From UBA11986 sp963734955 (GTDB lineage Bacteria; Bacteroidota; Ignavibacteria; UBA10030; UBA6906), in NCBI GenBank assembly GCA_963734955.1, contig CAVTJO010000014.1, positions 372,001-436,000 on the forward strand: a DNA stretch of 64,000 nt, read 5' to 3'. Numbering within the stretch: the stretch's first letter is position 1; every line of letters begins with the position of its first letter. Under the pieces are notes generated by a model, which made no database searches, was not told the DNA's origin, and saw only the letters and a list, made by a program, of their open reading frames with translations. Shown piece after piece: positions 8,869 through 17,992 of the stretch. The position numbers and the translations under genes were made by a program.

Positions 8869-9651
8869 CTAGAACATTTTGACATATTCGAGCTTCATGA
8901 CCCTGTTTGCAACGGTTATATCGTCCCTGCTGTTCTTAGCCAGATCCTTGAGGCACACAGCAAGAGTCAGTCCTCCCCCAATCGAACATTTCACCCCCGC
9001 ATTCAGATACCCACGGCCTTTCCCAAGAGCTTTTCCGTTGCTGTCATTTGCTCCGAGATTGTATTCCACGACAAGTGAGATCACCCCCCCCACAGACTTC
9101 TCCACGCCTGCAAAGACATTGAAGTCCCTGTCATCATCTGCGCGCTCAAGGCTATAGTTCACGCCAGCGTGAATACTGAAGAAGCCCAGGAGCTCGTAGT
9201 TCTTGCTTGCAGCGACATAGAACCCCGGCGATTTGATCACGTAGCGACTCAATGACTTGATATACCCATCGCGGCCTTGAGAGTCGAAGCCCAGTACAAT
9301 CGCGGGAAGTGCGACATTCTCTTCAATAACCCGAATCTTGAGATTGACACCGGGCACCGGGTTCATTTCAGGTTCGCCGGAGCCGATGAGGTCCGAGCCT
9401 CCATAGGAAATGCCGAAGCTCAGCCTGTCAAGAATACCCGCCGAGAGACCGAGAAGGACTCCACCTTCCTGATAGAAATCCATATCAAGGGCAAAGCTGC
9501 TTTTCGGTAGCATGCCTGCTGTCGGGATATCGACAAGATAGCGCGGCTCCAGGGTGCCGGCAGATCCGGCAGATCCCTGAGCACTTGTCGGAGCAGGCAT
9601 ACCTGCTGCAAGTAATGCGCACGCCATCCAATACTTCACGCGCAGTGTCAC
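8869..9651 (-). CDS. Predicted outer-membrane beta-barrel protein (YbjH/YjbH-like)
   Basis: 260 residues from a GTG start preceded by a purine-rich GAAGAAG. A signal peptide ends near TSAQG. The mature part begins LVDIPTAGMLPKSSFALDMDFY, a pattern shared with YbjH/YjbH-type exopolysaccharide-associated barrels, and continues as alternating strands with turns rich in Gly, Asp and Asn (GISYGGSDLIGSG). It ends in Phe. No enzyme motif is visible. The transport or structural role is unknown. It stands 65 bases after the amidohydrolase gene. Confidence 0.72.
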   Translation of the reverse strand: MTLRVKYWMACALLAAGMPAPTSAQGSAGSAGTLEPRYLVDIPTAGMLPKSSFALDMDFYQEGGVLLGLSAGILDRLSFGISYGGSDLIGSGEPEMNPVPGVNLKIRVIEENVALPAIVLGFDSQGRDGYIKSLSRYVIKSPGFYVAASKNYELLGFFSIHAGVNYSLERADDDRDFNVFAGVEKSVGGVISLVVEYNLGANDSNGKALGKGRGYLNAGVKCSIGGGLTLAVCLKDLAKNSRDDITVANRVMKLEYVKMF

Positions 9652-9716
9652 TTCTTCACCGTGATGAAATCAGCTCATGTAATGTATGAGAGCGGAAACG
9701 AACCTGCAAGTGAGAA

Positions 9717-11300
9717 TCAGAAATCTTCATCCTCACCGAATGTAAGCCAGGACTCCTTGGGTGGATCCTGCTTCCGCCGTGGGGTGTTCTGTGATGGGGG
9801 TGTTCCGGTTGGAGGTTGAAGGTTGATGTTTGTTGGTTTCATCTCGAACACTGAAGGGGATTTCTCGTCAACCTGAAATCCGGATTCAAAACCTTCATCT
9901 GGCTGCGATGCCCGACTAACGGGAGCAAAGGAGAGGATCTTGGGCGCGACCCCTGCGGCGTTTGTCTCGGCGTTGCCTGACCCGGGCCGCGGAATCTTCT
10001 TCGCCTCACCCTGATAAAACTTCCTGAATGTGCTGCGAAATCCTTCCTGAATCTCCTCCTCCGCCATGGTCATAACCTGTCCCTTGGCCACATAGAACTC
10101 GCCGTCGATCATCACGTCCGATATATCGCGGCTCGTCAGATGATTCACCAGGAGTGACGACAGCGATTCGGCATCGGTATAGTCCGATATCACCGGAAGG
10201 CGCAAATCATCCAGTGAGAAGAATGCGAGATCGGCCTTCTTCCCGGCCTCGATTGAACCGGTTTCACCGGACAGACCGAGTGCATGCGCGCCATTGATGG
10301 TCGCCATCCTCAGCAACTGGAGCGAGGAGAAGGGTGTAATCCCCGAGATCAGCAAGTGCAATTGATTCAGGAATTTCAACTCCTCGAGCATGTCAATGTT
10401 TCCCCAATCCGTCCCGACGGCAAGTCGTATCCTTTGTGTTGCGAGATGCCGCAATGCCGGGTATCCGGTGCGCTTGAATGCAGCCGAGCGGACACAAACG
10501 ACTGCTGACGCACCTGCGTCGGCCAGTGTTTCCGTTTCCTGGCTGCTCAGATGGTTCAGATGGACGAAGACGTTTTCCGGACTCACGATATTGTAGTCCT
10601 GAAGTACGGCAAGCAGATTCTTCTGGAAGGCCTTCTTCACGAAATCCGTTTCCGCACGCTGCTCGCCGACATGCGCCAGCAAGGGCACATTTAGCTCCTT
10701 TGCAGCGCGTACAAGATTCTCAAAACTGTATACCGTGAAATCCTCCGGCTTGCCGATGCTTACAAGAAACCGATGCCGTCCTCCTGTTACATCACTTGCC
10801 TTGACAAGCTGATCCCAGTTCTGGAGGGCAACAACATTCCTCACCTCCGTGCGCTCCATTGCCTGCAACACGTGGCCGAACGTCTCCTCGGCGAAAGGCA
10901 GGCCAAATTCACCAACGCATGTTGTACCCGATTTGAGGTGGCTGAAATAGGATGTCAGATAAGTTGTGCGGACATCACCGTCGTTTGCGGGTTCGAGAAG
11001 CCCCTTGATGCACTCCTGGGTTCTCAGGTCGCTTTTCCAGAGAGAACAGTGCAAACCATCTGTTCTTGCCCGCAAGAGAACGCTCTCGGAATGAAAATGC
11101 GCGTTGACAAACCCCGGAATGATCAGTTTGTTGGATGCGTCGACGACTACCGCATGCGGATGAAGCGATGTGAAGAGATCGAGCCGGTCGGAAACCTCCA
11201 CAATTCTATCATCGCGGATCAAAAGGTTGTAAAGGCCGGCCCTGTTGTCGGGATCGCAAGTGATAACGCGGGCGTTTGCTATAATTTTGAATGAGTCCAC
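9717..11300 (-). CDS. Amidohydrolase (cytosine deaminase/chlorohydrolase-like) with disordered acidic-tipped tail
   Basis: A metal-dependent hydrolase of the amidohydrolase superfamily; relatives deaminate or dechlorinate nucleobase-like rings. The metal-binding His-x-His is in GFVNAHFHSE (His68, His70). Further ligands are likely in LLAHVGEQ and FVHLNHLSS, and the catalytic Asp in AVGTDWGN. The composite domain strands close around IEAGKKADLAFF. After about residue 425 comes a tail of roughly 100 residues rich in Pro, Gln, Asn and Ser, with no known domain, ending WLTFGEDEDF. The start is GTG. The substrate is not predictable. It lies 82 bases after cysS, with an unmarked boundary. Confidence 0.85.
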   Translation of the reverse strand: MDSFKIIANARVITCDPDNRAGLYNLLIRDDRIVEVSDRLDLFTSLHPHAVVVDASNKLIIPGFVNAHFHSESVLLRARTDGLHCSLWKSDLRTQECIKGLLEPANDGDVRTTYLTSYFSHLKSGTTCVGEFGLPFAEETFGHVLQAMERTEVRNVVALQNWDQLVKASDVTGGRHRFLVSIGKPEDFTVYSFENLVRAAKELNVPLLAHVGEQRAETDFVKKAFQKNLLAVLQDYNIVSPENVFVHLNHLSSQETETLADAGASAVVCVRSAAFKRTGYPALRHLATQRIRLAVGTDWGNIDMLEELKFLNQLHLLISGITPFSSLQLLRMATINGAHALGLSGETGSIEAGKKADLAFFSLDDLRLPVISDYTDAESLSSLLVNHLTSRDISDVMIDGEFYVAKGQVMTMAEEEIQEGFRSTFRKFYQGEAKKIPRPGSGNAETNAAGVAPKILSFAPVSRASQPDEGFESGFQVDEKSPSVFEMKPTNINLQPPTGTPPSQNTPRRKQDPPKESWLTFGEDEDF

Positions 11301-11382
11301 GCTGGCATGTTAGAAGTTCGGTCGAAGGGACAGCCCCAAGAGGTGTGGTGATTTCATATCTTCCCCATCCCGGCGGGAAACG

Positions 11383-12828
11383 TCACGAGGTTCGCTTCCA
11401 CGATGTGCCATCCTTTTTGTCTTCCAACGCGATCCCCAACTTCGCCAACCCATCCCGTATCTTGTCGGAGAGTGACCAGAGTTTTTGTGAACGGATTTCC
11501 TGCCTCAATCCAATAATAAGCTCCATGAGCTTGTCGTCCAGACTTGAGGCAACACCCTGAAGTGGAGTCACCTCCAGAAGACTGAGCCCGAGAACATTTC
11601 CCAACACCCGATACAGATTGAGTATCTCTTGCAGCGAGACCTTGTCCGGCTGTGACCCGGAGTTCAGGAGATGATTCACTTCACGGCTCATGTCAAAAAG
11701 GGTGGCAACGGCTTGGGGAGCATTGAAGTCGTCGTCCATTGCCAGAAGAAAGTCATTTTTGAACTTGGCAAGATCAACCCTGGTTCCGCCTTCCGAAGCT
11801 GTCCGCAGTTGCCCCTGCAAATTGCGGATCGTGTTGACGAGCCGATCCATCCCTTTGGCCGCCCCATCGATGGCCTCATTGCTGAAATCCAGCGTACTGC
11901 GGTAATGGCTCTGGAGAATGAAGAATCGAATCACCTCGGGCCGCCACCTCTTGAATGCGTCCTTCAGCAGGATGACGTTGCCGAGCGATTTACTCATCTT
12001 CTGCCCGTTGACCGTCACAAGATTGTTGTGGATCCAGTACCTGACGAATGGTTTTCCTGTTGCAGATTCACTCTGCGCAATTTCGCATTCATGGTGGGGG
12101 AATTGGTTGTCAATACCGCCACCGTGGATATCGAATGTTTCGCCAAGGTACTTCATCGACATCGCAGAGCATTCGACATGCCAGCCCGGGAAGCCGACAC
12201 TCCACGGACTCGGCCATCTCATAATGTGTTCCGGTTCGGCCTTCTTCCACAACGCAAAGTCGTTGGGATGCCGCTTTTCGCTTTTCACCTGCACGCGGGT
12301 CCCGGATGCGGCGTCTTCAGTACTTCTACCGGAGAGTTTTCCGTAGGATGGATCTCTGGAAACATCGAAGTACACGGAACCGTTCACCTCGTAGGCGTAC
12401 CCTTTCTGGATGAGCTGCCTGATGATTTCAATCTGTTCGATGATGTGGCCTGTGGCGCGCGGCGAAATATCGGGACGAACCACACCAAGCGCATCCATAT
12501 CCTCGAAGTAGCTGCGAGTATACTCCTCCGCGATCTCCATCGGATGCTTTTGTTCGAGGCGTCCCTGTTTCAGCAGCCTGTCCTCGCCTTCGTTGGTATC
12601 GCCAAGCAGGTGACCAACATCGGTGATGTTCTGAATGTAGGTAACTTTGTAGCCGCGATAGCGGAGGTAACGAACGATGATGTCAAATGAAACATAGCTC
12701 TTTGCATGCCCGATGTGCGAGTGTCCGTACACGGTGGGACCGCATACATACATGCCAACGTGGCCTTCATGCAGAGGCCTGAATTCCTCCTTCTGCCGGG
12801 TGAGTGTGTTATGCAATCGTAGTGACAT
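11383..12828 (-). CDS. cysS: Cysteinyl-tRNA synthetase
   Basis: Charges tRNA-Cys with cysteine in the cytoplasm. Class I signatures are clear: the HIGH motif in YGHSHIGHAKSYV and the KMSKS loop in NGQKMSKSLGN. Zinc-binding residues expected for CysRS are present: Cys in YVCGPTVYG, Cys and His in WHVECSAMS, and HHECEIAQ. At 481 residues it is the usual length. The C-terminal helical anticodon region ends with DGTSWKRTS. It begins one base after the recN stop, so recN-cysS are probably co-transcribed. Confidence 0.97.
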   Translation of the reverse strand: MSLRLHNTLTRQKEEFRPLHEGHVGMYVCGPTVYGHSHIGHAKSYVSFDIIVRYLRYRGYKVTYIQNITDVGHLLGDTNEGEDRLLKQGRLEQKHPMEIAEEYTRSYFEDMDALGVVRPDISPRATGHIIEQIEIIRQLIQKGYAYEVNGSVYFDVSRDPSYGKLSGRSTEDAASGTRVQVKSEKRHPNDFALWKKAEPEHIMRWPSPWSVGFPGWHVECSAMSMKYLGETFDIHGGGIDNQFPHHECEIAQSESATGKPFVRYWIHNNLVTVNGQKMSKSLGNVILLKDAFKRWRPEVIRFFILQSHYRSTLDFSNEAIDGAAKGMDRLVNTIRNLQGQLRTASEGGTRVDLAKFKNDFLLAMDDDFNAPQAVATLFDMSREVNHLLNSGSQPDKVSLQEILNLYRVLGNVLGLSLLEVTPLQGVASSLDDKLMELIIGLRQEIRSQKLWSLSDKIRDGLAKLGIALEDKKDGTSWKRTS

Positions 12829-12829
12829 A

Positions 12830-14552
12830 TCAATTGGACCCGGTGACGTTCATCAGTTCCTTTGCCCCTTTGATTCCTGCTTCAGTCACCTCGGCGCCGC
12901 TCATCAGTTTGGCAACCTCGTGCACGCGCTCATCAAGCGAGAGCTTTTGCATTGTCGTCTTCGTCCGTCTGCCATCCTCCGACTTTGAAACGGCGAAATG
13001 AATATCGGCCAGTCCCGCGATCTGCGGAAGGTGGGTAATTGCGATGACCTGATGAAACGATGAAAGGCTCTTCAGACTCACTCCAACTGCCTGCGCCACA
13101 CGCCCGCTCACACCCACGTCGATCTCATCGAAGATGAGCACGGGCAGCCGGTCGGACTTTGCCAGAATGCTTTTGAGAGCGAGCATGATACGAGAGACTT
13201 CACCACCCGAGGCCACTTTGACCAGCGGCTTTACATCCTCGCCAAGGTTTGTTGAAATCAGGAACTCAACATCATCACACCCGCGCGAGTTGAGGGCAAT
13301 GCTTTTCCGACCTGCCTTGATGAACTGCGCGGTCGCGGAGCCGTTCTTGATCTCAACCTGATTGATCCGCGTGACAAATGCCGCGTTTTGAATGCCGAGT
13401 TTCACCAGTTCCGCAACGATGCCCTTGTCGATCCTTTTCGCCGTTTCATTGCGCTTTGAAGTCAGCCTATTGGCGAGCGTCGAGCACATCGAGCCTGGAC
13501 GCTTCGACATTGGCCGCAAGCTGCTTCATGACCTCATCGAAATTCTCTGCGAGTGCCGCCTCCTTTCCAATCTTCTCACGATGAGCAATCATGCTTTCGA
13601 CCGAACCGCCATATTTGCGCTTCAGCAAGGCAAGCTTCCCAAGCCGCTGCCTGATCACCTCAAGGCGCTCCGGGTTGAATTCGATCCTCGCATTGTAGCT
13701 CTGCGTGAACTTGGCCAGTTCACTGATAATGGCCACGCCCGAATCGCTTTCCTTCGCTCCTGCCTCGAACTGTTTGTCGATCTCCGCCAGGTCCTGGATC
13801 TGGTTCCGCACAAGGACGAGCATGTCGTGGATCGACTGCTCTCCTTCGTACAGCATTTCATAGATCTTTCCCGTGGCGGTGTAGAGCAGCTCGGCGTTCT
13901 CCAGAATCTTCAGCTCGGCTCCGAGCTGCTCTTCCTCGCCGGCTTGCGGAGCGACCGCATCAATCTCCTGCATTTGAAACTGATAAAACTCACGCTTCTC
14001 GCGCAATCGTTCTTCACGAGCGCTCATGTCTTCCAGTTCGCCCGATGCACTGACAAGTTTCCTGAATGCCGTCTGGTATTCCTCAACCAGACCTGTGAGG
14101 CCGCCGAATTCGTCCAGCATCTCGATATGCATCTCGCGCCGGAGCAGCGACTGGTGTTCATGCTGGCCATGGAGATCGACGAGCAGCTCTCCGATCTGTT
14201 TCTGCAGGCCGATCGTAATCGGGGTATCGTTGACGAAACATCTGCTCTGGCCTTTGGTCGAAATTTCCCGACGGATGACAATGTCATCTGTGACATCGAG
14301 ATCATTTTCGTTCAGCAATGACCGGACGTTCCTGTTTCCTGCAACTGCAAAGATGCCTTCCACAATCGCCTTTTCGCTCCCTGCCCTGATGACCTCGGTG
14401 CTTGCCCGTCCGCCAATTATGAGGCCAAGCGCATCGATGATGATCGACTTTCCTGCACCCGTTTCACCCGTAATGATAACGAGACCATTGGAGAACTCGA
14501 CCGAGAGCTCCTCAATGAGAGCGTAATTTTTGATGAAAAGGGACTTGATCAT
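12830..14552 (-). CDS. recN: DNA repair protein RecN, interrupted by one frameshift
   Basis: SMC-like ATPase acting early in double-strand break repair. The N-terminal frame (14552-13467) carries Walker A GETGAGKSIIIDAL and long coiled-coil segments, then runs out at SRLDVLDARQ. The C-terminal frame, from about 13490 to 12830, carries the rest of the coiled coil (NRLTSKRNETAKRID), the ABC signature region (VASGGEVSRIMLALK) and Walker B (VLIFDEIDVGVSG). Removing one base around 13472-13490 fuses them to 573 residues, normal for RecN. Neither half would work alone: Walker A and Walker B are in separate frames. It lies upstream of cysS. Confidence 0.93.
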
Positions 14553-14630
14553 GGACGAGGGACGATGGATTTGGCACCAATCTACCCATCTTTTCGGAAA
14601 GATTCAATTTGTGTCGCGGCACCGCAACGG

Positions 14631-15476
14631 TCAGTTCAGAGAGGGACCCGCGAGTTGTTCATCATCTTCTCCCTCAAGCGGATACAAATTGATTTCAGCC
14701 ACATCCGGAAGGACACCGTGGTAATACGCATAGCGAAGAAACTCGGCAAGCGCTTCTTGCTCTTCGTCGGTGAAAGTGAATGAAAAGCGTTCGAGATACT
14801 GCTTCAGCGCATCCGGCGAATATCGAGTGGCAAGCATCGTTGATGCAGAGTGCGCAAGTTCGTCCAGCGAATTCCTACCACGGTCGCACGCACTTTTGAT
14901 CGAACCAACCTCATCCTTCGTCATATCGGTGGACCTTGTACACCAGAACCCGTGGACATACGGCAGGTCGGTCAGATCATGCCACTCTTCGACAAGATCG
15001 ATCACGTTTCGATGGAGGCCGGCTTGTTCAAGAGCGGAATCTCCGACGAGGAGTGCCGCATCTGCAATTTGCAGCATTTTGTCAGGAGGGCCCACGGTGG
15101 GTATGATTGTTGGGCGTATGTCGAACTCTTCACCCAGGAGAATTGATGCAAGAACAACCTCCGAGGTCGATCCCGGGTGGACGGCAAGCGTCTTGATGGT
15201 GTGCAATCCTTCCTTGAAAAGAAGGTCAATGGTGTTCGTGGCAGCCCGGGAGGAAACGGCAACATCAGGAATGATGTAATAGTCGGAGCTTTCACGCGCA
15301 TAGTCGACGGGCGAAAGGAAGGCAGCTTCAAGATCGTGCCCGCGCAACCGGGCGGCGTTGCCAGCAATCACGTCCACCGTGCACTCGAAGTTCTTGTCCC
15401 CGGAAAGCCCAAAGAACAAGGGTGTGCAATAGAGGTCGGGATTTATGCCGAGACGTTTTCGAGCTGGCAGTGGCAC
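14631..15476 (-). CDS. mqnA: MqnA/MqnD family menaquinone biosynthesis protein (probable chorismate dehydratase)
   Basis: In the futalosine route MqnA dehydrates chorismate to 3-enolpyruvylbenzoate, the first step to menaquinone. The protein (281 residues, GTG start) has the periplasmic-binding-protein-like fold seen in this family: LGINPDLYCTPLFFGL at the start, DLEAAFLSPVDYA, TLAVHPGSTSEVVLASILL, and the MqnA-like DAALLVGDSAL followed by LVEEWHDLTDLPYVHGFW. No other menaquinone gene is nearby, so the choice of MqnA over MqnD rests on these motifs. A terminator (15509-15536) separates it from the upstream rplS operon, so it probably has its own promoter. Confidence 0.75.
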   Translation of the reverse strand: MPLPARKRLGINPDLYCTPLFFGLSGDKNFECTVDVIAGNAARLRGHDLEAAFLSPVDYARESSDYYIIPDVAVSSRAATNTIDLLFKEGLHTIKTLAVHPGSTSEVVLASILLGEEFDIRPTIIPTVGPPDKMLQIADAALLVGDSALEQAGLHRNVIDLVEEWHDLTDLPYVHGFWCTRSTDMTKDEVGSIKSACDRGRNSLDELAHSASTMLATRYSPDALKQYLERFSFTFTDEEQEALAEFLRYAYYHGVLPDVAEINLYPLEGEDDEQLAGPSLN

Positions 15477-15508
15477 TATTCAATCTCGAAGGTCAAGCAC
15501 AGAAAGCA

Positions 15509-15536
15509 TAGCCTCAACCGTTGACGGCTGAGGCTA
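15509..15536 (-). terminator. Hairpin after the ffh-rplS operon
   Basis: TAGCCTCA and TGAGGCTA pair perfectly, and an inner CCG/CGG extends the stem across one mismatch to a 4-base loop. It sits 60 bases past the rplS stop. The minus-strand sequence after it (TGCTTTCTG) is moderately T-rich. Confidence 0.65.
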
Positions 15537-15596
15537 TACAAAATACATTCGATACGACTGAAGAATCAGCTAAGGTGATCCACGTCTTCTCACTTC

Positions 15597-15938
15597 TTAC
15601 GCCGTTGTCTTTTGCCGGATTTGCTTTGCAGCAAGATCTCGCAGGTAGTACAGCTTCGCACGACGTACCGCCCCTTCCTTCACTTTCTCGATCTTTGCAA
15701 GGCGCGGCGAGTGGAGGGGGAAGATACGCTCCACACCAACACCATCCGAGACCTTTCGGATTGTGAATGTTGCGTTCATGCCGGATCCGTGCCGACCGAT
15801 AACGACACCCTGGAACTGCTGGATACGCTCCTTGTCCCCCTCGACAACGCGAACATGCACGTTGAGAATATCGCCGGGAGCAAACGCCGGGATGTCTGTT
15901 TTCATCTGGGCTGCGTCGACAAGCTTTATCTTTTCCAT
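15597..15938 (-). CDS. rplS: 50S ribosomal protein L19
   Basis: Large-subunit protein at the 30S/50S interface. The conserved core is plain: FAPGDILNVHVRVVEG, QQFQGVVIGRHG, TFTIRKVSDGVGVERIFPLHSP and RRAKLYYLRDL. I placed the start at the ATG at 15938 (MEKIKLVD) because GGAG stands at a proper distance before it; an upstream ATG at 15974 would overlap trmD and add 12 residues with no family match. This gives 113 residues, as usual. It is last in ffh-rpsP-khpA-rimM-trmD-rplS, the classic order in many phyla. Confidence 0.97.
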   Translation of the reverse strand: MEKIKLVDAAQMKTDIPAFAPGDILNVHVRVVEGDKERIQQFQGVVIGRHGSGMNATFTIRKVSDGVGVERIFPLHSPRLAKIEKVKEGAVRRAKLYYLRDLAAKQIRQKTTA

Positions 15939-15954
15939 GGAATTCTCCGATGCT

Positions 15955-16641
15955 TCAGTGGTGTGTATGTTCAATGAAATTGTTCCGCCGCTGCCTGGTG
16001 CGCTTGAGCGACTGCTCTTCCCGCCACGATGCGATTTCGCGATGATTTCCCGAGAGCAATACGTCGGGGACCTTCATCCCCCGATACTCCGGGGGCCGCG
16101 TGTACTGCGGTCCCTCAACAAGGTCTGTCTGAAATGAATCCGTCAGCATCGACTCACCGTCATTGATCACTCCGGGAATCAACCTGACAACAGAATCAAC
16201 GATGACCAGCGCGGGGATCTCACCGCCGGTCAATACATAGTCCCCAATGGATATCTCCCGTGAGATGAGCACTTCCCGAATCCGTTCGTCGATCCCTTTG
16301 TAATGCCCGCACAACAAGAGCAGATTCTGCTTGAGCGAAAGCTCATTGGCAACACGTTGTGTCAGTTGCTCTCCGTCTGCGGCGAGGTAGATCACCTCAT
16401 CGTACGTACGTTCCCCCCGGAGTGTCTCAATACAGGAAAACACAGGTTCCGGCTTAAGAATCATCCCAGCCCCTCCGCCATATGGTGTGTCGTCGATGGT
16501 CCGGTGTTTGTCAGTCGCGTAGTCCCGGAGGTCGTGCACGACGATTTCCACAAGCTTTCTGTCCTGTGCGCGCTTGATGATGCTCTCCGACAAGGGACTC
16601 GTCAGGATTTTTGGCAAGCCGGTGACGATGTCGATTCTCAT
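15955..16641 (-). CDS. trmD: tRNA (guanine37-N1)-methyltransferase
   Basis: Methylates N1 of G37 next to the anticodon, preventing +1 frameshifting on proline and other codons. It is a SPOUT-fold enzyme of 228 residues. Conserved stretches are MRIDIVTGLP, DDTPYGGGAGMILKPEPV, LLCGHYKGIDERI, SIGDYVLTGGEIPALVIVD and EGPQYTRPPEYRGMKVPDVLLSGNH. Its ATG overlaps the rimM stop as ATGA. The TrmD function is worth keeping in mind beside the many +1 shifts in this window, although this copy looks intact. Confidence 0.97.
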   Translation of the reverse strand: MRIDIVTGLPKILTSPLSESIIKRAQDRKLVEIVVHDLRDYATDKHRTIDDTPYGGGAGMILKPEPVFSCIETLRGERTYDEVIYLAADGEQLTQRVANELSLKQNLLLLCGHYKGIDERIREVLISREISIGDYVLTGGEIPALVIVDSVVRLIPGVINDGESMLTDSFQTDLVEGPQYTRPPEYRGMKVPDVLLSGNHREIASWREEQSLKRTRQRRNNFIEHTHH

Positions 16642-17165
16642 CCCTGCTCCATCATTCCTTCAATCAAGTGTACTCTCATGGTCCTTGCTGCAACATCAAT
16701 CGATCTCACAAATTCACGGACCGCCGGCATCATCCATTCGCGCCCGTCGTGTTCGATCACGTACACATCCTGTGCAGGGTACCGAAGTACGTCCTTAACG
16801 ACGCCGACAGCCCTGTTATGCTCATCCACAACGTGGAGTCCGAGCATGTCGTGAATGAAGTGTGCTCCCTTCTTCGGCGTGATCAGGTGTTGTTGATCCA
16901 CAAACAGAAGAGCGCCCACCAACGACTCAACGCTTGTGCGGTCATGGGCTTCTCGAAACTTGATGCGCACACCCCGTTGTCCAATCCTTATGGATTCGAT
17001 TCCGTACGTCGTAACGTCGCCCAACCCTCCGCCAACATACGCCCGCTTGAGCCTTTTGAACCTCTCCAGCGACTCGGTCATTGGCTGTACAACGACCTCC
17101 CCTTTTATGCCAAAGGCCTTGACGATTCTGCCGACGGCATAGAGGGACTGTTGCGTTTTACTCAA
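16638..17165 (-). CDS. rimM: Ribosome maturation factor RimM
   Basis: Helps assemble the head of the 30S subunit by binding S19 and 16S rRNA. The N-terminal RimM barrel begins YAVGRIVKAFGIKGEVVVQP. The C-terminal PRC-barrel contains HDMLGLHVVDEHNRAVGVVKDVLRYPAQDVYVIE and EWMMPAVREFVRSIDVAARTM. It has 175 residues, the normal length. The start is TTG, overlapping the khpA stop as TTGA; no better ATG is near. It is coupled at both ends. Confidence 0.95.
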   Translation of the reverse strand: MSKTQQSLYAVGRIVKAFGIKGEVVVQPMTESLERFKRLKRAYVGGGLGDVTTYGIESIRIGQRGVRIKFREAHDRTSVESLVGALLFVDQQHLITPKKGAHFIHDMLGLHVVDEHNRAVGVVKDVLRYPAQDVYVIEHDGREWMMPAVREFVRSIDVAARTMRVHLIEGMMEQG

Positions 17166-17392
17166 TCGTTGATTTCCAGGATTGCACGTTTGCCTTCTTT
17201 GGCTGCCACGGCTGCCAGCAATGTTCTCATTGCCTGAGCCGTCCGGCCTTTCCGGCCGATCACTTTTCCAACATCCTGTTCTGATACACTGAGTGTGAAA
17301 ATCGCCTTGCTGTCCTTCTCCACAAGCTCAATCTTCACCTTGTCCGGATTATCTACGAGATTCCTTGCAATAAATTCCAGAAAGTCTCTCAT
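17162..17392 (-). CDS. khpA: KH-domain RNA-binding protein KhpA
   Basis: A small single-KH protein (76 residues) that binds RNA, in some bacteria with KhpB/Jag, affecting cell division and wall synthesis. The sequence is one KH domain: MRDFLEFIARNLVDNPDKV, FTLSVSEQDVGKVIGRKGRTAQAMRTLL, with the VIGRKG loop that clamps RNA. The ATG at 17392 follows a strong GGAGG and is the family start; a longer reading to 17665 only adds unrelated residues. It lies between rpsP and rimM, its usual place. Confidence 0.95.
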   Translation of the reverse strand: MRDFLEFIARNLVDNPDKVKIELVEKDSKAIFTLSVSEQDVGKVIGRKGRTAQAMRTLLAAVAAKEGKRAILEIND

Positions 17393-17498
17393 CGGGCGCC
17401 TCCTCTCGTGTTCTGATCCCAGCCCATATAGATACGATTGCCAGATCTCCGCAGCAGCTGTTCTGTTCAGCGTGCCAGCATTGACGCATTCACTTGCG

Positions 17499-17948
17499 CT
17501 ATGCCTGAGTTGTGGGTTCAACGGGAGCCGGTACAGCAGCCGGCGCAGCTTCGCCTTCGGCGGGCTTCCTGGCCTTGCGGGCTGCGCTTCGTCGTGCCTT
17601 CCGGGCTTCATCCCTCTCGCGTTTTTCAACCTGGCCCATCTGCCACTTTTCCATCGCAGCGGCAATGGCGGCCTCGTCCGCGCCTTTCTTCATCAGGCCC
17701 CATTTCAGCCAGAGGCCCGTTCTCTGAAACAGGCTGCGAACGGTGTCCGTAGGCAGTGCCCCGTTCTTCAACCAGTAAAACACCCTCGGCTCTTTCGTGG
17801 TCACCTGCAAGGGATTCTGCAATGGATCATACCGACCGACGATCTCCAGAAACTTCCCGGTCCGCGCCTTGCGCGAATCTGCCGCTACGATATGATACAC
17901 CGGCATTTTCTTCTTGCCAACCCGCCGTAGTCTTATTCGTACTGCCAC
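17499..17948 (-). CDS. rpsP: 30S ribosomal protein S16 with basic C-terminal extension
   Basis: Small-subunit assembly protein. The first 85 residues match the family (MAVRIRLRRVGKKKMPVYHIVAADSR, GRYDPLQ, RVFYWLKNGALPTDTVRSLF). A tail of about 60 residues follows: a helical stretch MEKWQMGQVEKRERDEARKARRS, then an Ala/Pro/Glu-rich end. Many Bacteroidota and Chlorobi S16 proteins carry such extensions. Forty-four bases separate it from ffh and about 105 from khpA. Confidence 0.96.
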   Translation of the reverse strand: MAVRIRLRRVGKKKMPVYHIVAADSRKARTGKFLEIVGRYDPLQNPLQVTTKEPRVFYWLKNGALPTDTVRSLFQRTGLWLKWGLMKKGADEAAIAAAMEKWQMGQVEKRERDEARKARRSAARKARKPAEGEAAPAAVPAPVEPTTQA

Positions 17949-17992
17949 GCTGCTTCTCCTTTAATTAAATACAGTTGAGTTTATTCTGGCAC

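Noticed and set aside
13467..13519. recN as two separate genes
   Set aside because: Walker A and Walker B of one RecN protein are split between the two frames and the joined length fits the family, so this is one frameshifted gene.
17392..17665. Longer start for khpA
   Set aside because: The extra 91 residues do not match the family and overlap rpsP, while the ATG at 17392 has a strong GGAGG.
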